Source: JBDSZL01 sp039925145 (GTDB lineage Bacteria > Acidobacteriota > Vicinamibacteria > Vicinamibacterales > SCN-69-37). From it: a DNA stretch of 64,000 bases. The notes below the pieces were generated by a model, which made no database searches, had not been told where the DNA came from, and saw only the letters and a list, made by a program, of their open reading frames with translations. The stretch is taken from NCBI GenBank assembly GCA_039925145.1, contig JBDSZL010000047.1, positions 1 through 64,000 of the forward strand. Direction: 5' to 3'. Both the position numbers and the translations under genes were made by a program. Every line of letters begins with the position of its first letter. The stretch's first letter is position 1. Shown piece after piece: positions 1 to 7,907 of this stretch.

Positions 1-1396
1 TGCTGCCGGGCGCCTCGCCCTGCTGGCCGCCGGCGCCGGCGGTGAGGGCATCACCGCCGGCCTCCCCGAGCGCCGGCGGATCGATGATGAGGTGGGGGGA
101 GTAGCTGTAGCGGCCGAACAACGAGAACCTCGACGTCGCCGAGTAGTTGACCTTGACGTCCACGTTGGTGCGGTTGTACTCGGCCACGCCCGCCGCCGTG
201 AAGTTGTCGGTAAAGCCGGGGAGGTTGGTCGCAGGCAACCGGTTGATCATCTCCACGGCCGCCAGATCGATACGGTTGGCCGGGATTCGATTGTTGGGGA
301 ACGGCGTCCGCAGCGCGGGATTCGGATTCGATGCCGGATCGTAGATCGTCGTCCCCGTTCCGCTGAAGTCACCGTTGCGGAGGGCCGCCGTGGCCAGGGT
401 GAGGAACCGGACTGGAGAATCCTGTCGGCGCGTGGTGCGCTCCAGATCGATGAAGAAGAACAGCTTGTTCCTCACGATCGGGCCGCCCACGGCGAAGCCG
501 AACTGCGCAGAGGTGTCCTTCGGGTTCTGCTGCTGCGTCTGGAAGAAGTTTCGCGCGCGGAACTTGCTGTCGGTGTCGTAGACCCACCCGGCGCCGCGGA
601 CGTCGTTCGTCCCTGACTTGATGATGACGTTGACCGCGGCGCCGCCGGCAATCCCCTGTTCCGCGTCGAACGCGTTGGTGACGATGTTCACCGCCTGGAT
701 CGCTTCCGCCGGCGGCACGTACGCCGTGTTCGTCGGGAGCCACGGGTACTGAATGCTCGCGCCGTCAAGCTTGGTGTTGTTCTGCAGGCGGGACACGCCG
801 TTGACGTTGAACGAGATGGACCGCTGCGGGCTGCCGGCGGTGGAGTTCTGCTCGCCGGCCAGCGTGGCGCCCGGCACGATCTGCATCAGGCTCTGGTAGT
901 TGCGGCCGACGCTGCCGGCGAGCGGCAGGTTGTTGACCTGGCGCGCGGTCAGATTCACGCTGACGTCGCCGCGGTCGGTCTGGAGCGCCTCTGCCTGAGC
1001 CACGACGCTGAGCGTCTCCCGCAACCCTCCAGGCTCGAGGCTCGCGTCGAACCGACGGACCGTGTTTGCCTCGATGCTGGTCGCCTCCTGCACTTGCGTT
1101 CGGAAGCTGTCGACCGAGATCGTGACCCTGTAGACGCCAGGCTGCAGGTCGTTGAACTGGTACACCCCGTTGTCGTTCGTGGTCGTCTCCTTGGCGCTTT
1201 TGGTGCCGACGTTCAGCACCTCGACCTTCGCGCCTCGGATGACCGCGCCGCTCTGGTCCGTGACGTTACCGGTCAAGGAGCCATAGAGAACCTGCGCATG
1301 GCCGGACGAAGCGGGTATCAAGCACAGGAGGGAGACCACGAGACCCCACGCCAGGCGTGGGCGCGCGGTGGTAGGCGGAATGGCTCTGGTCAACAT
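1..1396 (-). CDS. TonB-dependent receptor with N-terminal carboxypeptidase-regulatory domain (partial, C-terminus outside window)
   Basis: About 465 residues of the N-terminal part are present; the gene runs off the left edge. The ATG at 1396 is preceded by AGGAG nine bases upstream. It is followed by a basic stretch, a hydrophobic segment and a signal-peptide-like A-x-A site (GHAQ, about residues 31-34). Residues about 35-120 look like a CarboxypepD_reg beta-sandwich (GSLTGNVTDQSGAVI, then GVYQFNDLQPGVYRV). A plug-like domain follows (LPLAGSVGRNYQSLMQIVPG, then the start of a barrel). Proteins of this layout are large outer-membrane transporters, often for oligosaccharides or peptides, in Acidobacteriota. 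The substrate cannot be told. It lies downstream of the kinase/ECF pair on the same strand, with a 195-bp gap. Confidence 0.85.
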   Translation of the reverse strand, partial: MLTRAIPPTTARPRLAWGLVVSLLCLIPASSGHAQVLYGSLTGNVTDQSGAVIRGAKVEVLNVGTKSAKETTTNDNGVYQFNDLQPGVYRVTISVDSFRTQVQEATSIEANTVRRFDASLEPGGLRETLSVVAQAEALQTDRGDVSVNLTARQVNNLPLAGSVGRNYQSLMQIVPGATLAGEQNSTAGSPQRSISFNVNGVSRLQNNTKLDGASIQYPWLPTNTAYVPPAEAIQAVNIVTNAFDAEQGIAGGAAVNVIIKSGTNDVRGAGWVYDTDSKFRARNFFQTQQQNPKDTSAQFGFAVGGPIVRNKLFFFIDLERTTRRQDSPVRFLTLATAALRNGDFSGTGTTIYDPASNPNPALRTPFPNNRIPANRIDLAAVEMINRLPATNLPGFTDNFTAAGVAEYNRTNVDVKVNYSATSRFSLFGRYSYSPHLIIDPPALGEAGGDALTAGAGGQQGEAPGS

Positions 1397-1591
1397 CGAC
1401 AATCGCTCCTCAGGCGTCACAGTTGCAGACGTAGATGCCCGGACCTCGGGCACGGACGTCCGCCTAAACTTGCCCTGTACTTAGAGAGATCGCCGTTTGT
1501 CGGCGAAAGTGTGCACGGCGACCGATTTTTTTTTGTAGCGGCCTCGGTGCTGGCTGCCGGGGCCGGCTGAGGCCCGCCCCGTCTGCACTTC

Positions 1592-4522
1592 CTACGGTCG
1601 ACCGGCTAGTGGACCCGAAGAGAAGCGTTCAACCAGGATGATGTCGCTTTCCGTCTGGTCCACCTGCACGTAGAGGATGTGCCGGCCGTCGGCCGTTGTG
1701 GCGAGGTTCGGTCCGCTCCAGAGGAGTTCCTTGTCGATGGTCGCGACCGGCCGCGTCCGGCCGCTGGCGAAGCTGTAGAACTCGATGGACCGGTGCGGTC
1801 GCGCTTCGGGGTTCACGAAGTACACGCCCTGCTTCCACAGCGCCCAGGCGCCCTGCCTGACGTGATCCAGGACCTTCGCCGCCTCACCCCCTTCTGCCGG
1901 CACCCGCCATAGTCCCGGCACGTTCTCCTTCGCGTAATAGACGAACCGCCCATCGGGAGACTCGAACGCCTCGCGACCACCTTGCGTCGTCACTTGCAGA
2001 GCAGGCCCGCCTTCGGCAGGCGCTTTCCACACCTGCGGCTGCCCGGTTCGGTCGGAGCCGAAGTAGATGAAGCGCCCGTCTGCCGACCAGCTGGGGCGCA
2101 CGTCCGCTGCGGGCTCGAATGTCAGGCGACGCAGCTTCCCTCCGTCGACCGACACGACGTAGATCTCCCGTTGACCGTCAGCAGCGGAGTCGAACGCGAT
2201 ATGCCGCCCGTCCGGGGACCAGCGTGGGGTGCCGAGCCCCGGGCCACCAAAGGACGTCAGCCTGACGGCCTTGGAGCCGTCCGCCTCGCAGGTCCACAGC
2301 TCCAGGGACCCGGTGCGCGAACTTGAAAAGACAATCCTTGTTCCGTCCGGCGAGTACTGCGGGCTGACGTCCGCCCCCGTCGAGGAGATCAGCTTGACTG
2401 GTCTGCCGCCCGTGCTCCGAATGTCGACCCGCCAGATGTTCGAGTCAGTGAGTGTGGAGCTGTACGCAAGGACCCCCTGACGCGACACCGCCAGCGTGTG
2501 AGGATTCTCCGGGCCCAACGGCACGAGTTGCGGGGTGCCGCCGGAGGTGGCAATCCTCCACAGGAGGCGGGCGCCCCCACGGACCGACGAATAGATGACC
2601 TCACGTCCGTCGGACGTCCACGCCAGGCCTGTTATCGGCGTGTTGTCCGAGGCGAGGCGTGTGGCTTGACCGCCGGACACGCGCGCCAGATAGACGTCGT
2701 CGAAGTCGTTGCTGCCCCTGCGGACGAAGGCCAGCGTGTGCCCGTCCGGGGAGATGGCAGGAAATCTGTCGCCGTGAATCCCCGCGGGCGGCGATGTCAG
2801 GCTGCGTGTCTGGCGCGTCGCGACCGAGAGGAGGTGAATCTGGAAGGGCGCGACCGGCGACGTCCGGTCCGAAAAGGCCAGCGATTGCCCGTCCGGCGAC
2901 CACGACAGCGAATGGCCCGGCAAACGGATGCTGGGCGGTGCGACCGAGTGCAGGATCCGTTCCGGGCCGCCCTGGGCGGACACGAGCACGATCACATCGT
3001 CGTGAGGCAACGAGCGGATGATGGCGATGGAACGCCCGTCCGGCGACCAGCTGGGAGAGCGGTCCTCAGCGGCATGGCTGGTGAGCCTGCGCAGCGACCC
3101 GCCGTCGAGCGGCTTCGCGTAGATGTCGTAGTTGTCGGCGTCGGGGCCGTTCCAGGCGAAGGCGATCTGCTTGCCGTCTGGCGAAAAGGACGGCTCCATC
3201 TCCGCGCCCGGAAAACTCGTGAACCGCACGATCCTCGGTATGGCCGAAGCCGACACGTTGTTCGAGGATTGGCCGCGATCAGCCCACCGGTAGGCCGCGA
3301 ACCCCCCGGCCGCGAGTGCAGCGAACACCACCAGTGCGACGAGCACGCGCCGCTTGGATGTGGTCGCGACGATGAGCGAGGCAGGCGTCGCGCCGCCCGC
3401 CGTCTCCTCGCCGTCCTCGAGGCTCCGCGCGAGATTCCGCAGGTCGATCAGCAGATCCTTCGCTGTCTGGTACCGCTCGTTCACGTCCCTCGCCAGGGCC
3501 TTTCGCGCGATCGCGTCGAGGCGTTCGGGAATCTCGCCGGCATAGGCCGCGAGCGGCGGCGGCTCGCCTTCCCGGATCGAGGTTACCCGTCGGTGGACGT
3601 CTTCCCCCTCGAAGGGCGTCCGACCGGCGACCATCTCGTACAACACCACGCCGAGGCTCCAGATGTCGGTGCGGTGATCCACGGAGGAGGAGTCCCGCGT
3701 CTGCTCGGGAGACATGTAACGAACCGTCCCTAGCAGAAGTCCGGCATCGGCGTGATCCATCACCACCGCCTGCGGGCCCGAAGCGGCCCACCGCCCTGGC
3801 ACCGCGGGTTCGGCCTGCTCGGTCAGCTTGGTCAGGCCGAAGTCGAGCACCTTGACGAGGCGGTCGCGCCGCATCATCACGTTCTCAGGCTTGATGTCGC
3901 GGTGGATGACGCCCGCGCCGTGCGCCACATCCAGCGCGCTCGCGACTTGAATCGCGACATCGACTGCCTCGGCGATCGGCATCCTGCCCTTCGTCAGGCG
4001 GGCGCGAATTGTCTCGCCATCCACCAGCTCGGCGGCGATGAAATGGATACCGGCGGCGTGTCCGATTTCGTAGATGGTCAGGATGCTCGGGTGGTTGAGC
4101 GCCGAGGCGGCACGGGCCTCGAGCTCGAATCGCTGAATCCGGTCCGCGTCGTCGGTGAACTCGTTGGGCAGGAGCTTGAGCGCCACCTTGCGTCCCAGCC
4201 TCGTGTCTTCTGCCAGATACACCTCGCCCATGCCGCCCGCGCCGAGCAATGACAGGAGTCCGTAGCGGCCGACGATATCCCCTGGCGCGAGCGACGGGGC
4301 TCCGGCATCTGCATCGTCCAAGAGCCCGGCCACCATTCGCGCCGCGGGCTCTGCGATGAAATCGCCGGCCCGGTCGTGTGCCTCGAGCAGCGACTCGACT
4401 TCGCGGCGAAGCTCGTCGTCTGCGCCGCAGACGCTATCGAGGAACGCTCGTCGATCGGCGGGCGGGCGATCCACGGCGGCGTCGTAGATCCGATCGATTT
4501 GCGCGAAGCGCTCGGGCGTCAT
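1592..4522 (-). CDS. Serine/threonine protein kinase fused to a TolB/WD40-like (PD40) beta-propeller
   Basis: 976 residues. The kinase domain (about 85-365) has the glycine loop GAGGMGEVY (94-102), the ATP lysine in VALK (116), the catalytic HRD (207-209) with KPEN, the DFG (227-229) and an SPEQ activation-segment end (271-274), so it should be active. One membrane segment lies at about 393-411. The rest is at least eight PD40/TolB-type repeats (SPDGKQIAFAW, SWSPDGRSIAII, SWSADGRFIYFGS), predicted to be outside the cytoplasmic membrane and to sense a ligand or partner. The start ATG overlaps the stop of the ECF sigma gene (ATGA) and GGAGG precedes it, so the two are translationally coupled. 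ECF-PKN pairs of this kind are common in Acidobacteriota. The kinase probably controls the sigma factor or a linked regulator; that is inferred. Confidence 0.93.
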   Translation of the reverse strand: MTPERFAQIDRIYDAAVDRPPADRRAFLDSVCGADDELRREVESLLEAHDRAGDFIAEPAARMVAGLLDDADAGAPSLAPGDIVGRYGLLSLLGAGGMGEVYLAEDTRLGRKVALKLLPNEFTDDADRIQRFELEARAASALNHPSILTIYEIGHAAGIHFIAAELVDGETIRARLTKGRMPIAEAVDVAIQVASALDVAHGAGVIHRDIKPENVMMRRDRLVKVLDFGLTKLTEQAEPAVPGRWAASGPQAVVMDHADAGLLLGTVRYMSPEQTRDSSSVDHRTDIWSLGVVLYEMVAGRTPFEGEDVHRRVTSIREGEPPPLAAYAGEIPERLDAIARKALARDVNERYQTAKDLLIDLRNLARSLEDGEETAGGATPASLIVATTSKRRVLVALVVFAALAAGGFAAYRWADRGQSSNNVSASAIPRIVRFTSFPGAEMEPSFSPDGKQIAFAWNGPDADNYDIYAKPLDGGSLRRLTSHAAEDRSPSWSPDGRSIAIIRSLPHDDVIVLVSAQGGPERILHSVAPPSIRLPGHSLSWSPDGQSLAFSDRTSPVAPFQIHLLSVATRQTRSLTSPPAGIHGDRFPAISPDGHTLAFVRRGSNDFDDVYLARVSGGQATRLASDNTPITGLAWTSDGREVIYSSVRGGARLLWRIATSGGTPQLVPLGPENPHTLAVSRQGVLAYSSTLTDSNIWRVDIRSTGGRPVKLISSTGADVSPQYSPDGTRIVFSSSRTGSLELWTCEADGSKAVRLTSFGGPGLGTPRWSPDGRHIAFDSAADGQREIYVVSVDGGKLRRLTFEPAADVRPSWSADGRFIYFGSDRTGQPQVWKAPAEGGPALQVTTQGGREAFESPDGRFVYYAKENVPGLWRVPAEGGEAAKVLDHVRQGAWALWKQGVYFVNPEARPHRSIEFYSFASGRTRPVATIDKELLWSGPNLATTADGRHILYVQVDQTESDIILVERFSSGPLAGRP

Positions 4523-5160
4523 CCTCCAGTGCCCCTGCTGGTCAACTCGCGATAGAGCCAGGCCTGCGCCGACCGCCAGTCACGTCTGACCGTATCGGAC
4601 GAGACCTCGAGAACCTCGGCTGCCTCGTCGTTGGTGAGGCCGCCGAAGAACTTCAGCTCGACGACACGGCTCTTCCTGGGGCTGAGGGCGGCCAGCGCGT
4701 CCAGCGCCTCATCGAGCGCGATCAGATCGGGGCCGCGCTGGGACGACAGCTCGCCCGCTTCCGAGAGCGACACGGTCAGGGCGCCTGCGCCCCGCTTGGT
4801 TCGCCCGCGCTTCCGTGCGAGGTCGACCAGGATGTTTCGCATGACGCGCGCCGACATCGCGAAGAAATGGGCGCGGTTCTGCCATTCGAAGCTCGAAAAG
4901 GCGGTCAGCCGCAGATACGCCTCGTTGACTAGCCCCGACGCCTGCAGCGTGTTGCCCGGATGCGCGCGTCGGAGATGCCGGCGCGCGATCCGTCGCAGTT
5001 CCCCGTAACAGAGGCGGGTCAGCTCGTCGAGGGCCGTCTTGTCTCCAGCCCCCCACGCTTTCAGCAGTTGCGTGATCTCCTGCGCCGGAGCGGTGGGCTT
5101 CTGAACGTCCTCCAAGGGCCTCCAGCCTGCGTTTGTGTTGCCGAGCGTGTGCACCAGCAT
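4519..5160 (-). CDS. ECF-family RNA polymerase sigma factor (Sig70_ECF, TIGR02999-like)
   Basis: 213 residues from the chosen ATG at 5160; an ATG at 5181 is also possible, and longer in-frame extensions lack sigma-like sequence. Region 2 is seen as NEAYLRL then NRAHFFAMSARVMRNILVD. Region 4 is seen as LSPRKSRVVELKFFGGLTNDEAAEVL followed by a recognition helix (SSDTVRRDWRSAQAWL). The pattern ITQLLKAWGAGDKTALDEL at the start is typical of the ECF group found with Pkn kinases. No anti-sigma factor is adjacent. Instead the stop overlaps the start of the kinase, which suggests regulation by phosphorylation. The start region holds AAAGGG four bases before the ATG at 5160, a weak ribosome site. Confidence 0.88.
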   Translation of the reverse strand: MLVHTLGNTNAGWRPLEDVQKPTAPAQEITQLLKAWGAGDKTALDELTRLCYGELRRIARRHLRRAHPGNTLQASGLVNEAYLRLTAFSSFEWQNRAHFFAMSARVMRNILVDLARKRGRTKRGAGALTVSLSEAGELSSQRGPDLIALDEALDALAALSPRKSRVVELKFFGGLTNDEAAEVLEVSSDTVRRDWRSAQAWLYRELTSRGTGG

Positions 5161-5227
5161 ACGCCCTTTGTCGGGTGGCATGGAGGCGACCGGCTGCGCG
5201 CACCGCTGAAGCCGCTTTTCTCTAGCG

Positions 5228-6466
5228 TTACTGAACGTCCCCCGATGCGAACAAGTCCAGTTGCGCCGGCACGGACGGGCGCCTCCTCGCACGCGGCCGC
5301 TCGTCGTCAAAGACCGTCCGCCCGCCGAGGGACGGGGCGAGGCCGCGCTCGTGCGCGATCGCCGCGTCGACGTCAACGCCGGGCGACAGGCGATCCTCCA
5401 CCAGCCGCGCGAACGTGTCGAGCCTGGCGAAGCCATCGAGCTTGTCGGTGCGGCCAAGCTTCGCCGAGTCCAGCGCCCGCCTCATGAACCCGATCGACTC
5501 GTCATAGACCTGCAGCGGCACCGGAAAGGGATGCCCGTCCTTCCCGCCGTGCGCGAACGAGAACCGCGCCGGGTCGGCAAACCGCATCGGCGCGCCGTGG
5601 ACGACTTCCGCCACGAGCGCGAGCGACTGCAGCGTTCGCGGTCCCAGCTGTTCGAGGAGCAGCAGCGAGGCGAAGTCGCTGACCTCGCGGTCGTGCGCCA
5701 GCGCGAGGACGGCGCCGAGCCGCCGCTCGTTCACGTCGGCGCGGCGGACGTCGTGATGCGCCGGCATCTCGAGGCGGCGCACCTCGGCCAGCGTCTTCGC
5801 CGGATCCTCCCTGACGATCGACAGGAGCGCGCTCTGCGCCGGCCTGGCACGGCCGTCGACCAGGTTCCGGATTTCGCCGCGCGACTCGCCGACGATGGCG
5901 GTGTGCGGGTCGGCGGTGAAATCGCGGACCGCGGCCGAGTGCCAGTGATAGCGGCGCGCCAGCCGCATCCCTTCGTTCATGCCCTGCTGAACGATCGCCC
6001 ATTCGCCGTCGCGCGCGACGACGAACGAGTGCAGGTAGATCTGGAAGCCATCGGCGATCGCGTTGTTGTCGATGCGCGCCGTCAGGCGGCTGGTCCGCAC
6101 GAGCGCGTCGCCGTTGACGCTGGTCCGATCGGCGATGCGGCGGAGCTCGTCTGGCGTGCGGCGTGACTGTTTGCCGCGACCGCCGCAGACATAGAGGCCG
6201 AGCTCGTCGGCACGCGGATTGAGGCCGCGCTTCAGCGCGCCCATCACCGACGTCGTAATGCCGGAGGAATGCCAGTCCATCCCCATCACCGTGCCAAGCG
6301 CCTGGAACCAGAAGGGATCGCTGAGGCGTGAGAGGAACGCCGGGCGGCCGTAGTGGTGGACGACGCTCTCGACGATCGCCGTCCCCAGCGTCGCCATGCG
6401 CGCCGCCAGCCAGGGCGGCACACGGCCGCCGTGCAGCGGCAGGTCGGCAATGCCGGAACGCTTCAC
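5228..6466 (-). CDS. DUF763 domain-containing protein
   Basis: 412 residues. The N-terminus (SGIADLPLHGGRVPPWL) and the conserved HSSGITTSVMGALKRG, CGGRGKQSRRTPDEL and YHWHSAAVRDFTADPH stretches match the DUF763 (COG1415) family as I know it. That family is conserved in archaea and scattered bacteria and has no proven activity; a nucleic-acid role has been suggested. The C-terminal tail is basic and ends in QLDLFASGD, a motif resembling a clamp-binding peptide. The gene lies between the ECF sigma factor (67 bp downstream) and a fragment-rich region upstream. No signal peptide or membrane segment is visible. Confidence 0.85.
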   Translation of the reverse strand: MKRSGIADLPLHGGRVPPWLAARMATLGTAIVESVVHHYGRPAFLSRLSDPFWFQALGTVMGMDWHSSGITTSVMGALKRGLNPRADELGLYVCGGRGKQSRRTPDELRRIADRTSVNGDALVRTSRLTARIDNNAIADGFQIYLHSFVVARDGEWAIVQQGMNEGMRLARRYHWHSAAVRDFTADPHTAIVGESRGEIRNLVDGRARPAQSALLSIVREDPAKTLAEVRRLEMPAHHDVRRADVNERRLGAVLALAHDREVSDFASLLLLEQLGPRTLQSLALVAEVVHGAPMRFADPARFSFAHGGKDGHPFPVPLQVYDESIGFMRRALDSAKLGRTDKLDGFARLDTFARLVEDRLSPGVDVDAAIAHERGLAPSLGGRTVFDDERPRARRRPSVPAQLDLFASGDVQ

Positions 6467-6472
6467 GCCGGG

Positions 6473-6796
6473 TCAGTCGACCTTCACGCGACGCCGGAAC
6501 TGCTGATTCTCGTTACAGATGAACTCGATGAGTTCGTCGCCCACCATCAGCTGCTGATTGATGCGCACGGTGAACGGCTTTGTATACGCTTTGGGATCTT
6601 CGACCGTCAGATCGATTTCCAGCGTCCCCAAGGTCGGACGACGGAAGCGCTCGGTGAATTTCACCTGATCGCTGTGCGGACTGCCGTCCACGTCCAACCA
6701 GCCGTCGAAGGGCCCCGTCTCGGCGCCCCTGACGTTGTTCGTTTCGACGACGAGGGTATCGCCTTCCCAGCGCCCCGCGGAGTAGCCCTGCTGCAA
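6473..6796 (-). pseudogene. 3' fragment of a WEGDTLVVET-type conserved hypothetical gene
   Basis: 107 codons remain. The sequence GRWEGDTLVVETNN, DGSPHSDQVKFTERFRR and VEDPKAYTKPFTV, ending in ELIEFICNENQQ, matches the C-terminal portion of a family of exported hypothetical proteins frequent in Acidobacteriota and Proteobacteria (from memory; function unknown). Family members carry a signal peptide and about 150-250 more residues upstream. Here the reading frame meets, at about 6784-6796, the opposite-strand TOTE-like fragment, and no signal peptide exists. It ends 6 bp from the DUF763 start. I read it as a truncated remnant, not a small gene. Confidence 0.65.
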
Positions 6797-7360
6797 CGCA
6801 GCGCCTCGCTGATCTGGACGCCGAGGCGCAGCAAGTCCGTGCGCATATCAAAGCGCTTCAGTCTGAACTGACCTCCGGTCTCGGCACGCCAGCAACCACG
6901 CAGACTCCGCCAGCGACGACACCAGGAGCGTCGATCGCCGTTCCGAGGTCATCGACCGACAAGATCGCACTCTTCCGTCGTCTCTTTCGCGGCCGCGAAG
7001 ACGTGTGCCCGGGCGGTTCAGAAGCAATTGCAGGCGATCCCGCCGACTCAAGAACGTTTGGTCCTGGCGACCGGCCGCTTCATTGGTGAGGGCTTTGACG
7101 ACTCACGGCTCGACACCTTGTTTCTGACGCTGCCGGTTTCTTGGAAGGGCACCCTCGAACAGTATGCCGGCCGAATGCACCGCCGGCATGCCGCAAAGAC
7201 CGAAGTGAGAATCATCGACTACGTTGATCGTTCGGTGCCGATGTTGCGGAGAATGTCCGAGCGGCGCCTCAAGGGTTACCGCGCGATCGGCTACGAGCTT
7301 TGTCACACCGAGGGCCGCGCGCCGATGAAGCAACAAGAGTTGCGGATCGAGTACGAATGA
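6781..7360 (+). pseudogene. TOTE-type primase-helicase remnant with large internal deletion and frameshift
   Basis: Frame 1 from about 6781 to 7005 encodes a short coiled-coil-like stretch (QRLADLDAEAQQVRAHIKAL) and then DKIALFRRLFRGREDV. That is the start of the archaeo-eukaryotic primase module of TOTE conflict-system proteins. Frame 2 from about 7010 to 7360 encodes TGRFIGEGFDDSRLDTLFL, SWKGTLEQYAGRMHRR and YDYVDRSVP-like IIDYVDRSVPMLRRM, the C-terminus of the helicase module of the same proteins. The catalytic primase centre and most of the helicase, perhaps 2 kb or more, are missing. The two ends are joined out of frame near 7004-7020. No intact start is visible. The family assignment is by motif memory; the fragmentary state is seen directly. 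Confidence 0.7.
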
Positions 7361-7552
7361 CCGAGCCAACGGCCGTCGGGATCCCTGGAGGGACATTGCG
7401 GGGGAAACTGCTCACAGGTGATCCCCTGCGCGTTTCCCGGCGAGTGCCATTTCGAGTGTCATTGAAATAGAAAAATCGGCAAAAGCCGGCAAACGGACGC
7501 AAACACCGGCGACGGCTGGAAGACGCTAAATCGCTCTGATTACGCGAGTTGA

Positions 7553-7585
7553 TCGCGAAACCATTGAGTTCATTGGGTTTCGCGA
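7553..7585. repeat. Perfect 10-bp inverted repeat
   Basis: TCGCGAAACC at 7553-7562 and GGTTTCGCGA at 7576-7585 are exact reverse complements around a 13-base loop. A further CGCGAAATCGCG overlaps the right arm. There is no T-tract, so it is unlikely to be a terminator. It sits 15 bp from the tRNA-like sequence and could be a protein-binding site such as an integrase or excisionase arm site; that is inference. Confidence 0.6.
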
Positions 7586-7600
7586 AATCGCGATCCAAGA

Positions 7601-7618
7601 CTCCCACTCTCTCCGCCA
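7601..7618 (+). other. tRNA-Ser 3'-end-like sequence, possible relic attachment site
   Basis: TCCCACTCTCTCCGCCA (7602-7618) equals the T-stem/acceptor end plus CCA of many bacterial serine tRNAs. The preceding T-loop (CCAAGACTCCC) is degenerate and no upstream tRNA body can be folded, so it is not a functional tRNA. Tyrosine-recombinase elements often leave such a 3'-end copy as an att site. Confidence 0.4.
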
Positions 7619-7819
7619 GCTTTTTCATGGGTTCTCCGCCAAGGACGTCTGATTTTCCTCCCACTTTTCGGCATCACTTCGCCGCAGTGGCGGAGATAGC
7701 GGAACTGAGAACATGATCGCGGGCAGGCCGTTTGGTCGGCACCGCGCGACAAGGCAGGACCTGGAGGCGTCGTCGGCGCCGTCCGCAGGCCGTAGGCGCA
7801 GCGGCGCTTTCAAAACCCT

Positions 7820-7907
7820 GTCATCTCGGGCATTCGCACGCATTGCCGAGTTCGACTACATTGAGCGCGAGCGCCATGCCGAAAGCGAACTATGGAATCG
7901 ACGCGCC
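7820..7907 (+). repeat. Direct repeat copy 1: duplicated promoter and first 11 codons of the methyltransferase gene
   Basis: These 88 bp match 13110-13197 with five mismatches. The copy includes the TACATT -10-like element (7857-7862) and, from the ATG at 7877, codons for MPKANYGIDAP. After that the sequence diverges completely and the frame continues only a short way. It is thus a truncated duplicate of the leader of the gene at 13166. It may now serve as a promoter for the RNase D gene just downstream. Confidence 0.85.

Larger units (their letters stand above)
7361..7819. other. Gene-free, relatively A+T-rich stretch with mobile-element-like debris
   Basis: About 460 bp without a believable coding frame. 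It is visibly richer in A and T than its surroundings (for example around 7450-7480). It holds a perfect 10-bp inverted repeat (7553-7585), a tRNA-Ser 3'-end-like sequence (7601-7618) and a second TCTCCGCCA at 7633-7641. It lies between the TOTE-like remnant and a duplicated methyltransferase leader. Together these suggest decayed integrated DNA. Confidence 0.5.

Noticed and set aside
1526..1534. Run of nine T on the plus strand, considered as a terminator
   Set aside because: The genes on both sides read on the minus strand, where it is an A-run, and no stable stem precedes it on the plus strand.
2498..3733. 411-codon open frame on the plus strand opposite the kinase gene
   Set aside because: Arg/Gly/Pro-rich translation with no domain-like pattern; it is the antisense shadow of a clearly conserved kinase/propeller gene in high-G+C DNA.
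7553..7585. Inverted repeat considered as a rho-independent terminator
   Set aside because: No T-tract on either side and no gene ends close by.
7590..7641. Possible functional tRNA-Ser gene
   Set aside because: Only the 3' acceptor-like end exists; there is no anticodon arm, D-arm or matching 5' acceptor strand.
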